DNA from: Monodelphis domestica | Lineage: Eukaryota > Chordata > Mammalia > Didelphimorphia > Didelphidae | Length of the DNA stretch: 64,000 nt | Direction of reading: 5' to 3' | Assembly (NCBI RefSeq): GCF_027887165.1 | Contig: NC_077228.1 | Span: forward strand, 180,607,697 to 180,671,696 | Shown: one piece after another, positions 34,748 through 45,529 of the stretch | How positions within the stretch are numbered: position 1 is the stretch's first letter | Layout of the letters: each line of letters opens with the position of its first letter | Made by a program: the position numbers and the translations under genes | Notes under the pieces: model-generated | Seen by the model: only the letters and a program-made list of their open reading frames with translations | What the model was told of the DNA's origin: nothing | Database searches by the model: none

Positions 34748-35531
34748 CTCGAGGTCCAGGACTGGGAGGTAAGGACCTCAGAAAGGGCTACTATGAGAGT
34801 GTGTGTATATGTGTGTTTGAGTGGGAGGAGATATCTCTAGGCTGGCGACACATGGCTAAATGGCTGGGGGGGTGTAACCCAAATCATACATGGGCAGCTT
34901 TTGCTAAGCCAGAGCCTGTGAAGGAGTCTTGTACCCTTATCCCCTTTGGGGGTGTTTCTGGGTGTGGACTTGGAGAGTATGCATTTTCCAACTCCTGTGA
35001 GGGACTGGATCAGAAATCCAAGGAAGTGAATGGTGCCTTCTCCAGGGCCCACCCCTGGTTCTGGTATTTGAGATCTCAGACAAATTTTGATAAGTATTGG
35101 AACCATCTGTTCTGGTAAATTGTGATTCTCTAGAGCTATGGTCTGGTTTGCCTTAAGGTTAATCTGGAGTGCTGGATTTGTATTGCTCTAAGGGTATCTG
35201 AGAGTGCTGTTTTTGCTCCCCAGGTTTTGGTACCTGGGAGTTCTGGTTCTTGTTCTGCTTTCAGAGCTCCGAAGGTCTTGTACCCAGGAGTGCTGGTACT
35301 GCCCTAAGAGATCTGTTTTCACTCCAGTGGTCTGTTCTGTTCTGGAAATATGGATCCAGTCAAGGATAGTGGGCTGCCGGACGCAGCGCTAAGCCCAGAG
35401 CCCCGGTTCCAAGAAGAAATGTCTCTTGGAATTGCAGAGAACCCTTTTGGGTTCACAGGTGTATGAGTGTGTGATTGATTGTGTGTCCTGGACATTTCAG
35501 TTGGGTCTTTGTCTTTGTGTTGTTTGTTGTA
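34748..35531 (+). other. Proviral leader (5' untranslated region)
   Basis: Lies between the primer site and the gag start. GC content is higher than the flanking L1. The open frame 34711-35118 (135 codons) is not a known retroviral product and is probably fortuitous. A packaging signal is expected here but cannot be seen by eye. Confidence 0.6.
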
Positions 35532-36600
35532 ATGGGTCAGTCCTCATCATCGTACTCTCAGACTCCACTAACATACATTCTTAAGAACTTTCAGCTGTTT
35601 AAGAAGGCAGCTGCTGATTATGGAATTTGAGTTTCCCCTGGTACACTCTGCACCTTGTGTAAGTTGGAGTGGCCCACATTCAGGGTTAAATGGCCTCCAG
35701 AGGATACTACAAATCTCTCTGTGCTTATGCAGTCCAGAGAAAGGTGTATGGAACACCAGGCCACCCTGATCAGATCCCCTACAGAGATATTTGGATTGAT
35801 TTGCTTACTGACACCCCAAAGAAATTGAAACTGCTTTTTGGGGCCAAATTATTCAATTAAAACAGAGGCTGCTCTGTTAGCCACCTCATTCTCCAAGGAG
35901 AAGAGAGCAAATCTCTCCCAAAGAGATAAGAGCAGGCCTCCCTGAGGAGAAATGAGCAAGCCTCCTCCTCCTGTGCTCCAAGAAGATCCTGAGGAGCCAC
36001 CCCACTATGTCAATAGGAAACCCATACTCCCGCACCCTCTCCATTTTTCCACACACACTTCCCATCATCCTTATCCCCTTCTCCAGACCCTCTGTCTTCA
36101 CCATCGGTGCCCCCATCAAGCCCTCTGTACGCCCCTCTCCCAATAGGGACTACTCCCACAAATAGACCAGCAGGGCACCCCTTATCGTTACACTCAGGAT
36201 TTAAGTCAGGCTGAAGGAAAAACAACCATGAGCTTCCAACTGCCCTTATGTCAGAGGATTTACAGCCATTACAATTGGAAATATCAGAATCCCTTGTTTT
36301 TGTGTGCCTAACTGTAAAATTATAAGGAAGGGGCAAAATGAGTTGAACATGCAGTTTCACAAAGGGGAATTTCTTCATAGTGGCTATTCCCTACTCCTTC
36401 CACCTACATTCCAAACCTTCCAAACTCCAGCATGGCAGGCTACATGGGAGAAGCTGTGTCTGCTCCAGTAGCAAGCTTCCAAGCAAATACCTGTTCGATG
36501 ATTTTGTCCTCTTTCTTCCTTGGATGGGCCCCCAGGGGAGCAAAAGAAGAAAAATTCAGAGCAGAAAAGGGAAATTTTATTCCATAATTTGAGGTAATTT
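35532..36600 (+). pseudogene. gag: Gag remnant of gammaretrovirus-like provirus
   Basis: Gag is the structural polyprotein of retroviruses. The start ATG at 35532 is followed by Gly, the usual myristoylation context (MGQSSSSYSQTPL). The first in-frame stop comes after 32 residues at 35628. Reading through, the frame shows a matrix-like W-P-x-F-x-V-x-W-P pattern. In another frame, 35952 onward has a proline-rich stretch with PPHY at 35997-36008, a PPxY-type late domain. At 36255-36299 a capsid-like RIYSHYNWKYQNPLF appears in yet another frame. No nucleocapsid zinc knuckle is visible. The gene is broken by stops and frameshifts. Confidence 0.75.
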
Positions 36601-39450
36601 TTCACTTAAAAAAATTTTTTTTATTAAGGGTTAATGTATGCAACTCGCTAATGATTTTGATATGGTACAATGTAATTTCATTTATTGTGGTTACTGTTTG
36701 TCAGACAAATGTGAAATGTTAGCCAGATTTTATTGAGCACAAAAACTCATGGTTAAAGGTTTGTTTTGTTAAACACTGCATAATGGTTTCAGTGAATTTG
36801 AGAATTGTCTAAATGTGATTAATAGCCAGCCTGATATAGAGAGGGAATGTACTGGCTACCAGCAACAAGTGATCATATGACACAAGAAGTTTTTAAAGTG
36901 GTTAATCTGTGCATGAGATTTTATACAGGAACTAAAAATTTGGTGTACTGCAAAAGAAGGGATTTTTAAAAACTGTTGTATTTGACTAAGAATATCTGGA
37001 GGAATTCACAATCTAGAGATCAACATGTATTCAGACACAAATTGCCAGAAAGTAATGATGAGGGAATACAAAATATGTAGGCATTTGTACTATAAAGTGA
37101 ATTAAGTTACCTGAATAGGTTAAGGATATATGATATGTAAACTTTATGCTCTTAACAAGAAAAAAATTGGCCAGCCCTGAAATCAAGAAGTTTTTTTTTT
37201 TTTTTAAGTATGGTACCTTTCCTCTACTTGCAATAATGGTAAAGAAGTGAAGGCGGAAGAAATAAGAGTAATTAAAAATAAAATAAACAAATACTAAGGG
37301 TGAATTATAGTGTGATTTAGACATTACAAATGATAAATCGGAACAATATTGATGGAATTTAATCAGGTATGTAGCAATGTTCTGAGGTAAAAGGAAACTG
37401 AACTGGAGATTTTATTCTGCTTTAAACAGAGGGTTGAAAGGAGTCAGGGTAAATACTTTGGACTTCAGTTTGTTTAAATAATGAAAGATTGCTAAAGGAC
37501 TTAAAAGTTATTTGGAAGTGTGGAGTTCAAACTAAACTCCACAAAGAGTAAATTATGAAAGGTTTGATACATTCAAAATTTTAAATTGTGGTAAATTGTG
37601 GTAAGCCCACTTGTTAATGAGGGATAATAATGTAATAATGTAAATAAAAAACTAAATCAAGCCAAGCTGCCTTAGGATGAATTGCTTATAAGCTATTAAC
37701 CCCTTCCTCAGGAGGGAGAAAGAAGTACTTATAATTGTTTCAAATACTCAGGAACAAAAATAGCAAAACAATAAATGTGTATGACTTCACCGAGTTGACA
37801 ACTACTGTGTGATAGAAATTAAAGACAAGTATATTTTAATTATATGCTTCAGAAGTTTTAAGATGTTCAAAAGACTAAAAGTTGCCAGCCGTGTCTTAAC
37901 AAACGGCTTGCTTGAAGTTATAGAATCTTAATGCAAGCATTCCAGGTCCCAAATAATAAGATAAGTAATATCTAATTGATTAGTTACCTCACATAAACTT
38001 TGGTAATATAACTTGAGAGACCTCCAGATGTTAATTGATGTTTTAATTATTGATCTGTACAGTGGCCAAGGGACAGGCAAGATTTTGAAAATGGTATATG
38101 TGCTTGCTCACAATTTTATGACTGTGCTGTGAATTGATGCTAATATGACCTAAAATTTATAACTGATGAGCACTATGCTTAAGATACAGTGTTTCAATAA
38201 TATAATTCCTTATATAAGAATTCTTTAGAGTTTTTTATTAGCACTTGCAGGGATACCAAATGGAATGATATTTTTATGATGGTAAAAAGCAACTCAGAGA
38301 AGGTGCAGAGGTATGTTGAATATGGAAGAAAAGGGGGCTTTGCTCTGGAGTCCATAAAGCTTGAATATGCAGATTTGTAGAGAGAGGGGGAGTAGAAAAG
38401 AGAGGGGAAGGTGAAAGTGTGAAAGCAAATAGATGTTCTGCTCTTATAATTGGGTCCCTGACCTAGGGATAATTTCTAAAATTAATGTATGTGGTGTTGG
38501 CAAATCACAAATGATTCTGGAATTTCTCTGGAAAGTTACGCTAAAGAGGTTCCTGTATGGCCTAGTCTTTGTCTGAAGAGATGGCCTAGGTCCAGAAGAT
38601 GATCCAACCCTGATTTATATTTGCTATTTATATTTATTATTTTGCTACTCAATTCAGCACTCCTATTCCTTGTTGTCCAAATATGTAAGAATAACTGAGT
38701 GATTGCCTTTGTTTGAGGGTATGGAAATTTGTTTCTGGACTGCTGATAAGTAGAATTTCTCTGAGCTGTAATGGGTAAGACTTGTCTTTTAAGGAAAAAG
38801 AAGGCTTCTGGGATCTAATGGTAACAAAGTACACAAAGGACAGAGAACATCCTGGGATGGTTAGAGGCTCACCTTAGACTGGACCTTTTCTAATCATGTA
38901 GGCTGTTGATCCTTCAGTGACACAACGATGGCATGAGCCAGTGACAGCTTTGGCCTATAACGTAAAGCCCTTCACTATGTATCCCTTGGGATGTGAGGAC
39001 ATGTTTTCCCTGTCTGCCTTCTCTTTAGTGACGAGTTCCCATAATCAGCACATAATGCAAATTGTGTAAATAAGAGTTTCCATTTCCCCAAACTACCCAT
39101 TAGTTTAATTGAAAATTATCAAATTGTTAGGGAACATACTTTGAGAACTAGGTGGAGTTACTAATAAATGGCTTGCATGTGTAGCCTTGATTTACCACCA
39201 TTAAGGTTTGGATTTTGTGCATGGAAAAGAAATAACCCAAAGCTTTCTGGATTTCCTTCAGGATCTAGGGTATATTAGAAGGTTGGTTTGAGTATAATGG
39301 AGAAAAATTAGATGATAAATGCCCAGAAGGTAGGAGGGTGAGATGAATTCCCCCTTTAGTCTTCTTTAAATGTCTCTCCACTAACCCTGCCTTTACTCCC
39401 TTTATTCTAACAAATTGTGATTAGGGGTAAAGATGAGCCTGATGTCTGCA
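36601..39450. other. AT-rich non-coding core in place of pol
   Basis: This part of the provirus is AT-rich, has no frame above about 97 codons, and shows none of the protease, reverse transcriptase or integrase motifs that should stand between gag and env. I also see no other known repeat in it. It may be a deletion derivative that took up foreign sequence, or an old non-autonomous family in the style of VL30 or ETn. Confidence 0.55.
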
Positions 39451-40906
39451 GGTTGGAGTTTATAGGAAAGAGGGTAAAGGAAGTCCCTGTCTGTCTAAAA
39501 TATCTTTTTCCCTCCCTCCAAAGTTGAGAGACTCAGGCTTGCTAGCCTGGTCTCTGAGAGGTTCAGGGTTTGTCCCTCCTGGTCTATCCCAGCTGAGCCA
39601 ATGTCCAGACCCAGGATGTCACAGGACCTGTGTGGATCTTTTGATGCTGTTCTTATTCTTCTCAGGTTATGCCACAATTCTTGATATTTCGGGGGAGAAA
39701 TGGTGATTAGGTTCATTGAGGGATTTGAATAGCTCAGGAGAGAAATCTCTGATCAGACTGTCACCTTGGCTGTCTCAAGATAGAGATCAACTGCCTTTCC
39801 TTAGAATCTCCTCTTCCCTCAAGCTTCCAAGCCTCCTCAACCATCCCCCACTGTGGAGGTAAACCTTTGCATGTCTTCCAGGCTTTGTCCTTCAAAGTCT
39901 CTGGATCATCTCTCTATCACAAGGGTAAAGAAATACATCTTTGAAATCTTGTTACTCAGATGGTTGTCGCTGCTATGTAAATGTGGGCTTTGCAAAGGAA
40001 TATTCTTTAACAGAAACATCACACATCAATTCTGCAAATGAAACTTAGGAATCAACTTCTATCAGAGGATGATTACTAGAGATGAAGCTTGTTGGCCACG
40101 ATACCCAAATGTTAATATTTAATATCAGTTTCTATTGTACTACTTCTCTCTGTCTATATCTGTTGCTCTAGTTTGAGTCAGATCCTGGTTTCTATACATC
40201 TGCTTTAGGGACTGACTCCCCCCATTGTGAGCTGTCTTCTGGTCAAGGGTACCAGTCATTGGACACATCCTTCAGGTCTCCCAGCCTTCAGGACCTGAGC
40301 ACTTGCTGCAGGCACGCCCCTGGAGGCCCTTGTGCCCTCTCCCCCCGCCTCCCAGGGATTCGACACCCCTTATCTGCTATGAAGAAGCTACAGAAGACTG
40401 GAACCATCACCCCTGTTCCCTTAAATATTTGGAGGAGAGGGATGGCATGGGACATTGTACCCCCAGAGTGTAGAAGTTTCTCAGATGGAGTATAGGCAGA
40501 AAAATTATTTTGCTCTCACTATATACCCTTACCTGCCACTGAGTCAAAGGTTTGACTCCATTACTAGTAGAGGGAGAATTGAGACAGGGCAATGAAGCCT
40601 CCTGGGAATGGGCTGGAGGATCCTCCCGGCTCGGCTCTTACAGGGTTGGTTGGCGACATACATGGGAAACTGATGTTGGTTAAAGATCATGTATATGCTT
40701 GTCTATAGGCAGGGCCCAGTCCCTGCAACATGCCTGGTAACTCTCACTGTACAGTCCGGGGATGGGAGACCCCTGGCCCAGGGAGCCAGACAAACCCCGA
40801 GGTCCCGCTGCAGAGAAGGGGGTGCGGGGGCTTCCCTCACAGACCTCTCAATGGCTCATGAGGTCCGGGGAATGGCATACGAGAATCAAGGGCACCCTGA
40901 TAAAGC
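39451..40906 (+). pseudogene. Probable env-region remnant
   Basis: GC content rises again here. The segment precedes the recognisable Env tail, so by position it should be surface and early transmembrane coding. I see no fusion peptide or CX6CC motif in any frame, and stops are frequent. The assignment is positional only. Confidence 0.35.
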
Positions 40907-41152
40907 TTGTTTTACAGGACAAAACTGCTCAGCCTCAAAGAGGATGGCATTGCCAGCGCAGCTACTGCTCCGAGACTCTCCCCCTCACCCTGTGCTCATG
41001 ATCTCCCGTGGATCCCCCAGAGGCCTGGTATTGGCCCCTGCTTCATAAACTGCCTCGTGTCCAATGTCCATTGGCACCAAGAGGCAGTCAAACTTTTGGC
41101 CTTGCAATCTCACTACCCTCCCGTGCCCACCAAAGGTGAGTCAAGGGTTTGA
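40907..41152 (+). pseudogene. env: Env transmembrane C-terminal tail remnant
   Basis: The 81-codon frame ends with IGPCFINCLVSNVHW and a Leu/Val-rich helix followed by SHYPPVP near its stop at 41150. The GPC-x-x-N-x-L-V pattern and following tail resemble the membrane-proximal end and cytoplasmic tail of gammaretroviral transmembrane proteins. Its end lies just before the polypurine tract, as expected for env. Upstream parts of the subunit are not readable in this frame. Confidence 0.55.
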
Positions 41153-41161
41153 CTCGTACAC

Positions 41162-41177
41162 AAAAGAAAAGGAGGCA
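41162..41177 (+). promoter_or_regulatory. Polypurine tract
   Basis: The run aaaagaaaaggagg followed by ca sits directly before the 3' LTR. It is the site for plus-strand priming in retroviral reverse transcription. Confidence 0.8.
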
Positions 41178-41178
41178 T

Positions 41179-41597
41179 TGAAGTGAGGTAAACTAAGTCA
41201 TTGACCACAAGACTCTTTTTCCCTGGGAAAGTAGAAATCAGAACTGAGCTTTCCTGTGAAGGTCAGTCAGCTCAGAATAGTTAGAATCCATGAGAAAAGA
41301 ACTTTAGAGCCGGCAGCTGGGATGAGATATGTATGGAATGCCTTGTACCTCACACCACTGACCAATATAGCTTCTAGACGATAAGGCTGCTCGCTCCATC
41401 AGGGTTATGTCTCATAATGAACATTGTTTGCTTTGTATCTTGCACCCTATAAAAGCTGTATTGTAACTTCAGTCCGGTGCAGCAATCACTAGGAAGGTTG
41501 CCCTGGCCAGTTAGGTATGTATTACTAATAAATAAATTTGGTTCCAGTAATTGAACTTCTGGGTGTCCGGATTCACTTTATGAAGGGCACCACTTCA
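41179..41597 (+). mobile_element. 3' LTR of class I endogenous retrovirus
   Basis: Starts tgaagtgagg and ends gggcaccacttca. It keeps ccctataaaagctg (TATA box) near 41445 and aataaataaa near 41527. It is 16 bp longer than the 5' LTR, mostly because of a segment near 41236 (tcagaactgagcttt) absent from the 5' copy. Confidence 0.9.
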
Positions 41598-41601
41598 CTA
41601 T
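41598..41601. repeat. Target-site duplication (ctat), right copy
   Basis: Pairs with 34317-34320. Confidence 0.8.
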
Positions 41602-41885
41602 CTGCTTTCAAAGAAAGAATTGGAGTCTCAACCCAAACCAAAGCAAACTTTTTTCACTTTTTAAAATTTTACTTGTTTTGTTTGAGTTTCCTTCCACAAA
41701 AGGATTAATATGGAAAAACATTTTACATGATTGCATGTGTAAAATGTATATTAGATTGCTTACCATCTCAGCAGGTGGGACAGAGAAAAGGGAGAGAATT
41801 TGAGACTCAAAATTCTTTCAAAGATGTTGGAAACATTTCTTCATGTAATTGGGGAAAAATAAAATAAAAATTGAGGGGAAAAAAG
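41602..41885 (+). mobile_element. L1 3' end, continuation after the provirus
   Basis: Begins ctgctttcaaagaaagaatt and runs through acatgattgcatgtgtaaaa and gattgcttaccatctc to an A-rich end, completing the L1 interrupted at 34320. Confidence 0.8.
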
Positions 41886-42119
41886 AGGAACAAACTCTAT
41901 ATAGAAGAAACATAGTTTAATATTTGTTGATTAATAGCTTGATCACATTTTCTCCCTCTTCCTGTTTGTATCCCCCAGTACCTAGAACAATCCTTGACAA
42001 GTGCTTTTTCATTTACTTATTCAACTGATAACAAAAATATTGCCAAGGAAATGCCAACAAACAACTAACCCTTGGAATCAAAATAGGTTATTGTCAAGTT
42101 TCCGAAGTGAATGAAACAA
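41886..42119. other. No recognised feature
   Basis: Short AT-rich stretch. Confidence 0.35.
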
Positions 42120-42186
42120 AGGGCAGCCAGGTAGTTTAATGGATTGAGAGCCAGGCCCAGAGACAAGAAGTCCTGGGTTCAAATCA
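42120..42186 (+). mobile_element. WSINE1-like SINE, head only
   Basis: gggcagccaggtagtttaat to gtcctgggttcaaatc, then an abrupt change to unrelated sequence. A 3'-truncated SINE is unusual, because these elements normally lose the 5' end. A deletion after insertion is likely. Confidence 0.75.
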
Positions 42187-42849
42187 AATACTATAGCAAC
42201 TTTCCTTTATTCTAAATTAAATCCTTTTAATATCACAATATAATTCAAATAAGATCATACAGTTGTTATCAATAAGTATATTTTCTCACTTTAATTCACA
42301 CTGATAGTGGAACTAAAGTAAAATGAAACCAAAATAAAAAATTCTATTGGTTATCCTGTTGGAATTTAAAGACACAATTAGACTTAGAATATTTACAGAA
42401 TTATTTTATTTATGAGTAGGTTAAAATAGTATTGCAAGTTTAAATTGTTTTGAGTAGTACTAAAGAGCTATACTTCCTACACTATTAGCATGGTAAACTT
42501 GAATTGAAGGCAGCTGATCAAATAAGTATGTATTTATTTGTGGCCAGGAAGATTTGTATCAATCCTGAATGATATTTACTTTAGATCCAGTACACTGAAT
42601 AATATAATTTTGTTGTGAACCAGCATAAATAACATCTCACATAAAGAGGATGAATATGATGGGGACACTATTTTGTGAAATGTGGAGAACCTGGGAACCC
42701 AGAATTTAGAAGTGTTTAAGTAATAGCTTAACGTCATTCTGATCAGTCTATAATGGTGACCAAAGTAAGATGGTTCAAACTAGTCTTATTAGGCCTAGCC
42801 AAATAGCAATTGGCCAACCTTATTTCAGCAACAAGGAACCAGGTGGTGA
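42187..42849. other. No recognised feature
   Basis: AT-rich low-repeat sequence. Confidence 0.4.
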
Positions 42850-42864
42850 TTTTGTTATTTTCTT

Positions 42865-43289
42865 TTTTTTATTTTTTTTTCAGATTTTATTTATTTTATT
42901 TTTTAACATCATTTTATTTGGTCATTTTCAAACATTATTCATTGGAAACAAAAGTCATTTTCTTTTCCTCCCCCGTCCCCCCACCTCTCTCATAGCCCAC
43001 ACATGATTCCACTGGGTATCACATGTGTTCTTGATTCGAACCCATTTCCCTGTTGTTGGTATTTGCATTAGAGTGTTCATTTAGTCTCTCCTCAAACATG
43101 TCCCCTCCACCCCTGTAGTCAAGCAGTTGCTTTTCCTCGGTGTTTTTACTCCCACAGTTTGTCCTCTGCTTGTGGATAGTGTTTTTTCTCCTAGATCCCT
43201 ACAGATTGTTCAGGGACATTGCATTGCCACTGATGGAGAAGTCCATTATGTTCAATTGTACCACAGAGTATCAGTCTCTGTGTACAATG
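42865..43289 (-). mobile_element. L1 3' end, minus strand, with target duplication
   Basis: Antisense L1 3'UTR: T-rich start, attattcattggaaacaaa, cccacacatgattccactg, gtatttgcattagagtgttc, then part of the ORF2 end. Flanked by ttttgttattttctt (42850-42864) and ttttcttattttctt (43290-43304), a 15-bp duplication with one mismatch. It is the same L1 end type as 15580-15856. Confidence 0.85.
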
Positions 43290-43305
43290 TTTTCTTATTT
43301 TCTTA

Positions 43306-43434
43306 AAGAGTAGATGTGTGGCACAGTAGAAAGCATGGGGTCTGGAATCAGGAAGACTCGTCTTCAGATCTGGTCTTAGAAACTTAGCAGATGTGTGACC
43401 CTGGGCAAGTCACTTAACCATGTTTGCCTCAGAG
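43306..43434 (+). mobile_element. MAR1/MIR-like SINE, head part
   Basis: Has gtgtggcacagtagaaagca, tctggaatcaggaagactcg and gtgaccctgggcaagtcac. It ends where an antisense SINE begins. Confidence 0.75.
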
Positions 43435-43684
43435 GTGGTTGTTGTTCAGTTTTTTCAGTTGCATCCAACACTGTGACCCCATTTGGGATTTTCTTGGAAA
43501 AGAAATTGTAGTAGCTTGCCATTTCCTTCTCCAGCTCATTGTACTGATGAGGCAAACAGAATTACATGACTTGCCCAAGGTCACACTGTTAATAAATGTC
43601 TGAGGTCATATTTTTAAGTCAAGGAGATGAATCTTCCTGATTGTAGATCCAGCCTTCTATCCACTGTACCACCTAGCTACCCTT
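43435..43684 (-). mobile_element. SINE with RTE-derived tail, antisense
   Basis: Starts with the antisense RTE tail (gttgttgttcagttttttca, then accccatttgggattttc and cttgccatttccttctcc) and ends tatccactgtaccacctagc. With the preceding sense SINE it forms an inverted pair. Confidence 0.8.
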
Positions 43685-43689
43685 GAGAG

Positions 43690-44010
43690 AAGAGGTTAGG
43701 GCTAGATAAATAAACCTGAGAATCCTATCCACAGTCATAAATGAAGACATGGAAATAGATGAGATCACCAGCAAGACAGAAATGATTAGCAGAAGTGACA
43801 AAAATGAAGATCCAATAAAGGAGACTGAAGAACAGTCAGACAGATAGAAGAAGAAAAAAAAAACATTAGAAAGCAAGTTCATGAAAACCTAGTAAGGGGG
43901 TATCAAGGAGAAGAAGGTGATTAATAGTGCCAAAGACTGCAGAGAATGTCAAGAAGCCAAGGAAGTGAAGAATGAGGACTGAGAAAAAGCCAACAGATAG
44001 CCTTTAAACT
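43690..44010. repeat. Ancient dispersed repeat fragment
   Basis: Has agatgagatcaccagcaag, caataaaggagactgaagaa, tcatgaaaacctagtaag and gccaaagactgcagagaatg. This appears to be another portion of the family at 18335-19480. Confidence 0.55.
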
Positions 44011-44203
44011 GTTTTGACTGGTATTAGTATTTACTCATTACCGTAAGAAAAACATTATTACATATCTAAATGAATTTGTGGTCAAATCAATTCTTAACAA
44101 GCTACTATAAGCGTACCATCTTATCTAATAGGAAAGGAAGTAAAGGGTCTTGATACCATTTGGGGTTATATTTATAGAAAGAAATTGTTTAAAATGCAAT
44201 TCA

Positions 44204-44400
44204 GGGGACAATTACGAAGCTCAGTGGATTGAAAGCCAGACCTAGAGATGAGATCTTGGGTTTAAATCTGGTACTCAGACATTTCCTAGATGTACGATCC
44301 TGGGCAAGTCATGTAACCACCGTTGCCTAAGCCCTTATGAAGACTCTTCAGCCTTAAAATAAATAGTGGTTCTAAGAAGGAAGGTAAAGGTTTAAAAAGG
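44204..44400 (+). mobile_element. WSINE1-like SINE, diverged
   Basis: ggacaattacgaagctcagt through tcctgggcaagtcatgtaac to gaaggtaaaggtttaaaaag. Confidence 0.8.
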
Positions 44401-44519
44401 TGTGTGTGTTTGTAATTAATTTCCATCTCTAAAAATTTATAAAATCCACATAGATTTTCATAGGTAAGGATTGGTCCAATGATTTTATTAGTATGGGGAA
44501 TTCCAGATGGGGAACTACC

Positions 44520-44665
44520 TCTATTTAATGCAGGTAGATGCTGTCTTTAATGAACTTACGAGGCCTGAGTTCAGGTGACTTGCCTAGGGTCACAAAGCCA
44601 TTTATCAGAGGTGGAATTGTTATATAGGTCTTGCAGGCACTGGTTCTAAGACATTACACCATCCT
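44520..44665 (-). mobile_element. MIR-class SINE, antisense
   Basis: Has gtgacttgcctagggtcac, gccatttatcagaggtgg and a ctaagacattacaccatcc end. Confidence 0.6.
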
Positions 44666-45529
44666 GCACTATTGTAGCTTTTTACTAACAATTAAAATGA
44701 AACTTTAAAATTCAAATGCAATTTTCTAATTGCTGTTTAGAGTACCACTGGTTATCCATAAAAATACAGAGGCATTTCTGATTTCAACTTAAACTTAAAA
44801 TTAACAGATATGTATTTTTTTTTAGCTTACAAATTAAAGGTTCTTGCTAGACCTTCCTATAGCTGGCACAATAATGAGCACCTTGTAGTCCCTATGTAAA
44901 TGGAAACTCCTAGTTGTTTTTCCTGCTGAGAATCTGAAGTTGAAGCTACTAATTTGGGATCTGAGTTAATGTCTGCTGTATCCTTACTGGCATCTTAAAC
45001 TGTTTTTACTTGTCATACTTATTAGTTTTCTTTAGTTCCAGAATGTCAATATAATCTATCTTGTCTTTTAGTTGAGCTTCAAGTTTATATTGTAGTAATT
45101 CAAACTCCCTGTTAAAATTTTTTCTTCAGTTCTTTACTGATCGTATACCTAACTTTCTGATTATTTAATAGTTTACAAATATCTTGCAAATCAGACTGGC
45201 TATTGCAAGTTAGTATTTGCCTCTCTACATGTGCAATATTTCACTTTTCCTCTGGCATAGTATTACTAATTTTTATTCTTACACTTTTCTGCTTCCAATC
45301 ATGTCACAGGGTGCCATTCCCTCATAATATTTCAAAGAATATTATGGTGTTTATGCACTGAACCTTTTGGACAAAGCAATTAGGAGTGCAGGTAAGTGCT
45401 GCATCTCCCCCAAGATAGTCAATGTAAGGTCCTTGATTTTGCCCTTACAGGTGAGGCAGTTTATTGACTGTTTCTGATATTAATCATATGATTCAAGAGA
45501 TAAGATTAACATCTATGGCTCTTGATCAA
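44666..45529. other. No recognised feature
   Basis: AT-rich sequence without repeats I can name. Confidence 0.4.

Noticed and set aside
34711..35118. 135-codon frame in the proviral leader
   Set aside because: It lies between the primer site and gag, shows no retroviral motif and is overlapped by an equally long antisense frame; treated as chance.
36010..36378. 122-codon minus-strand frame across gag
   Set aside because: It is the antisense shadow of the gag remnant.
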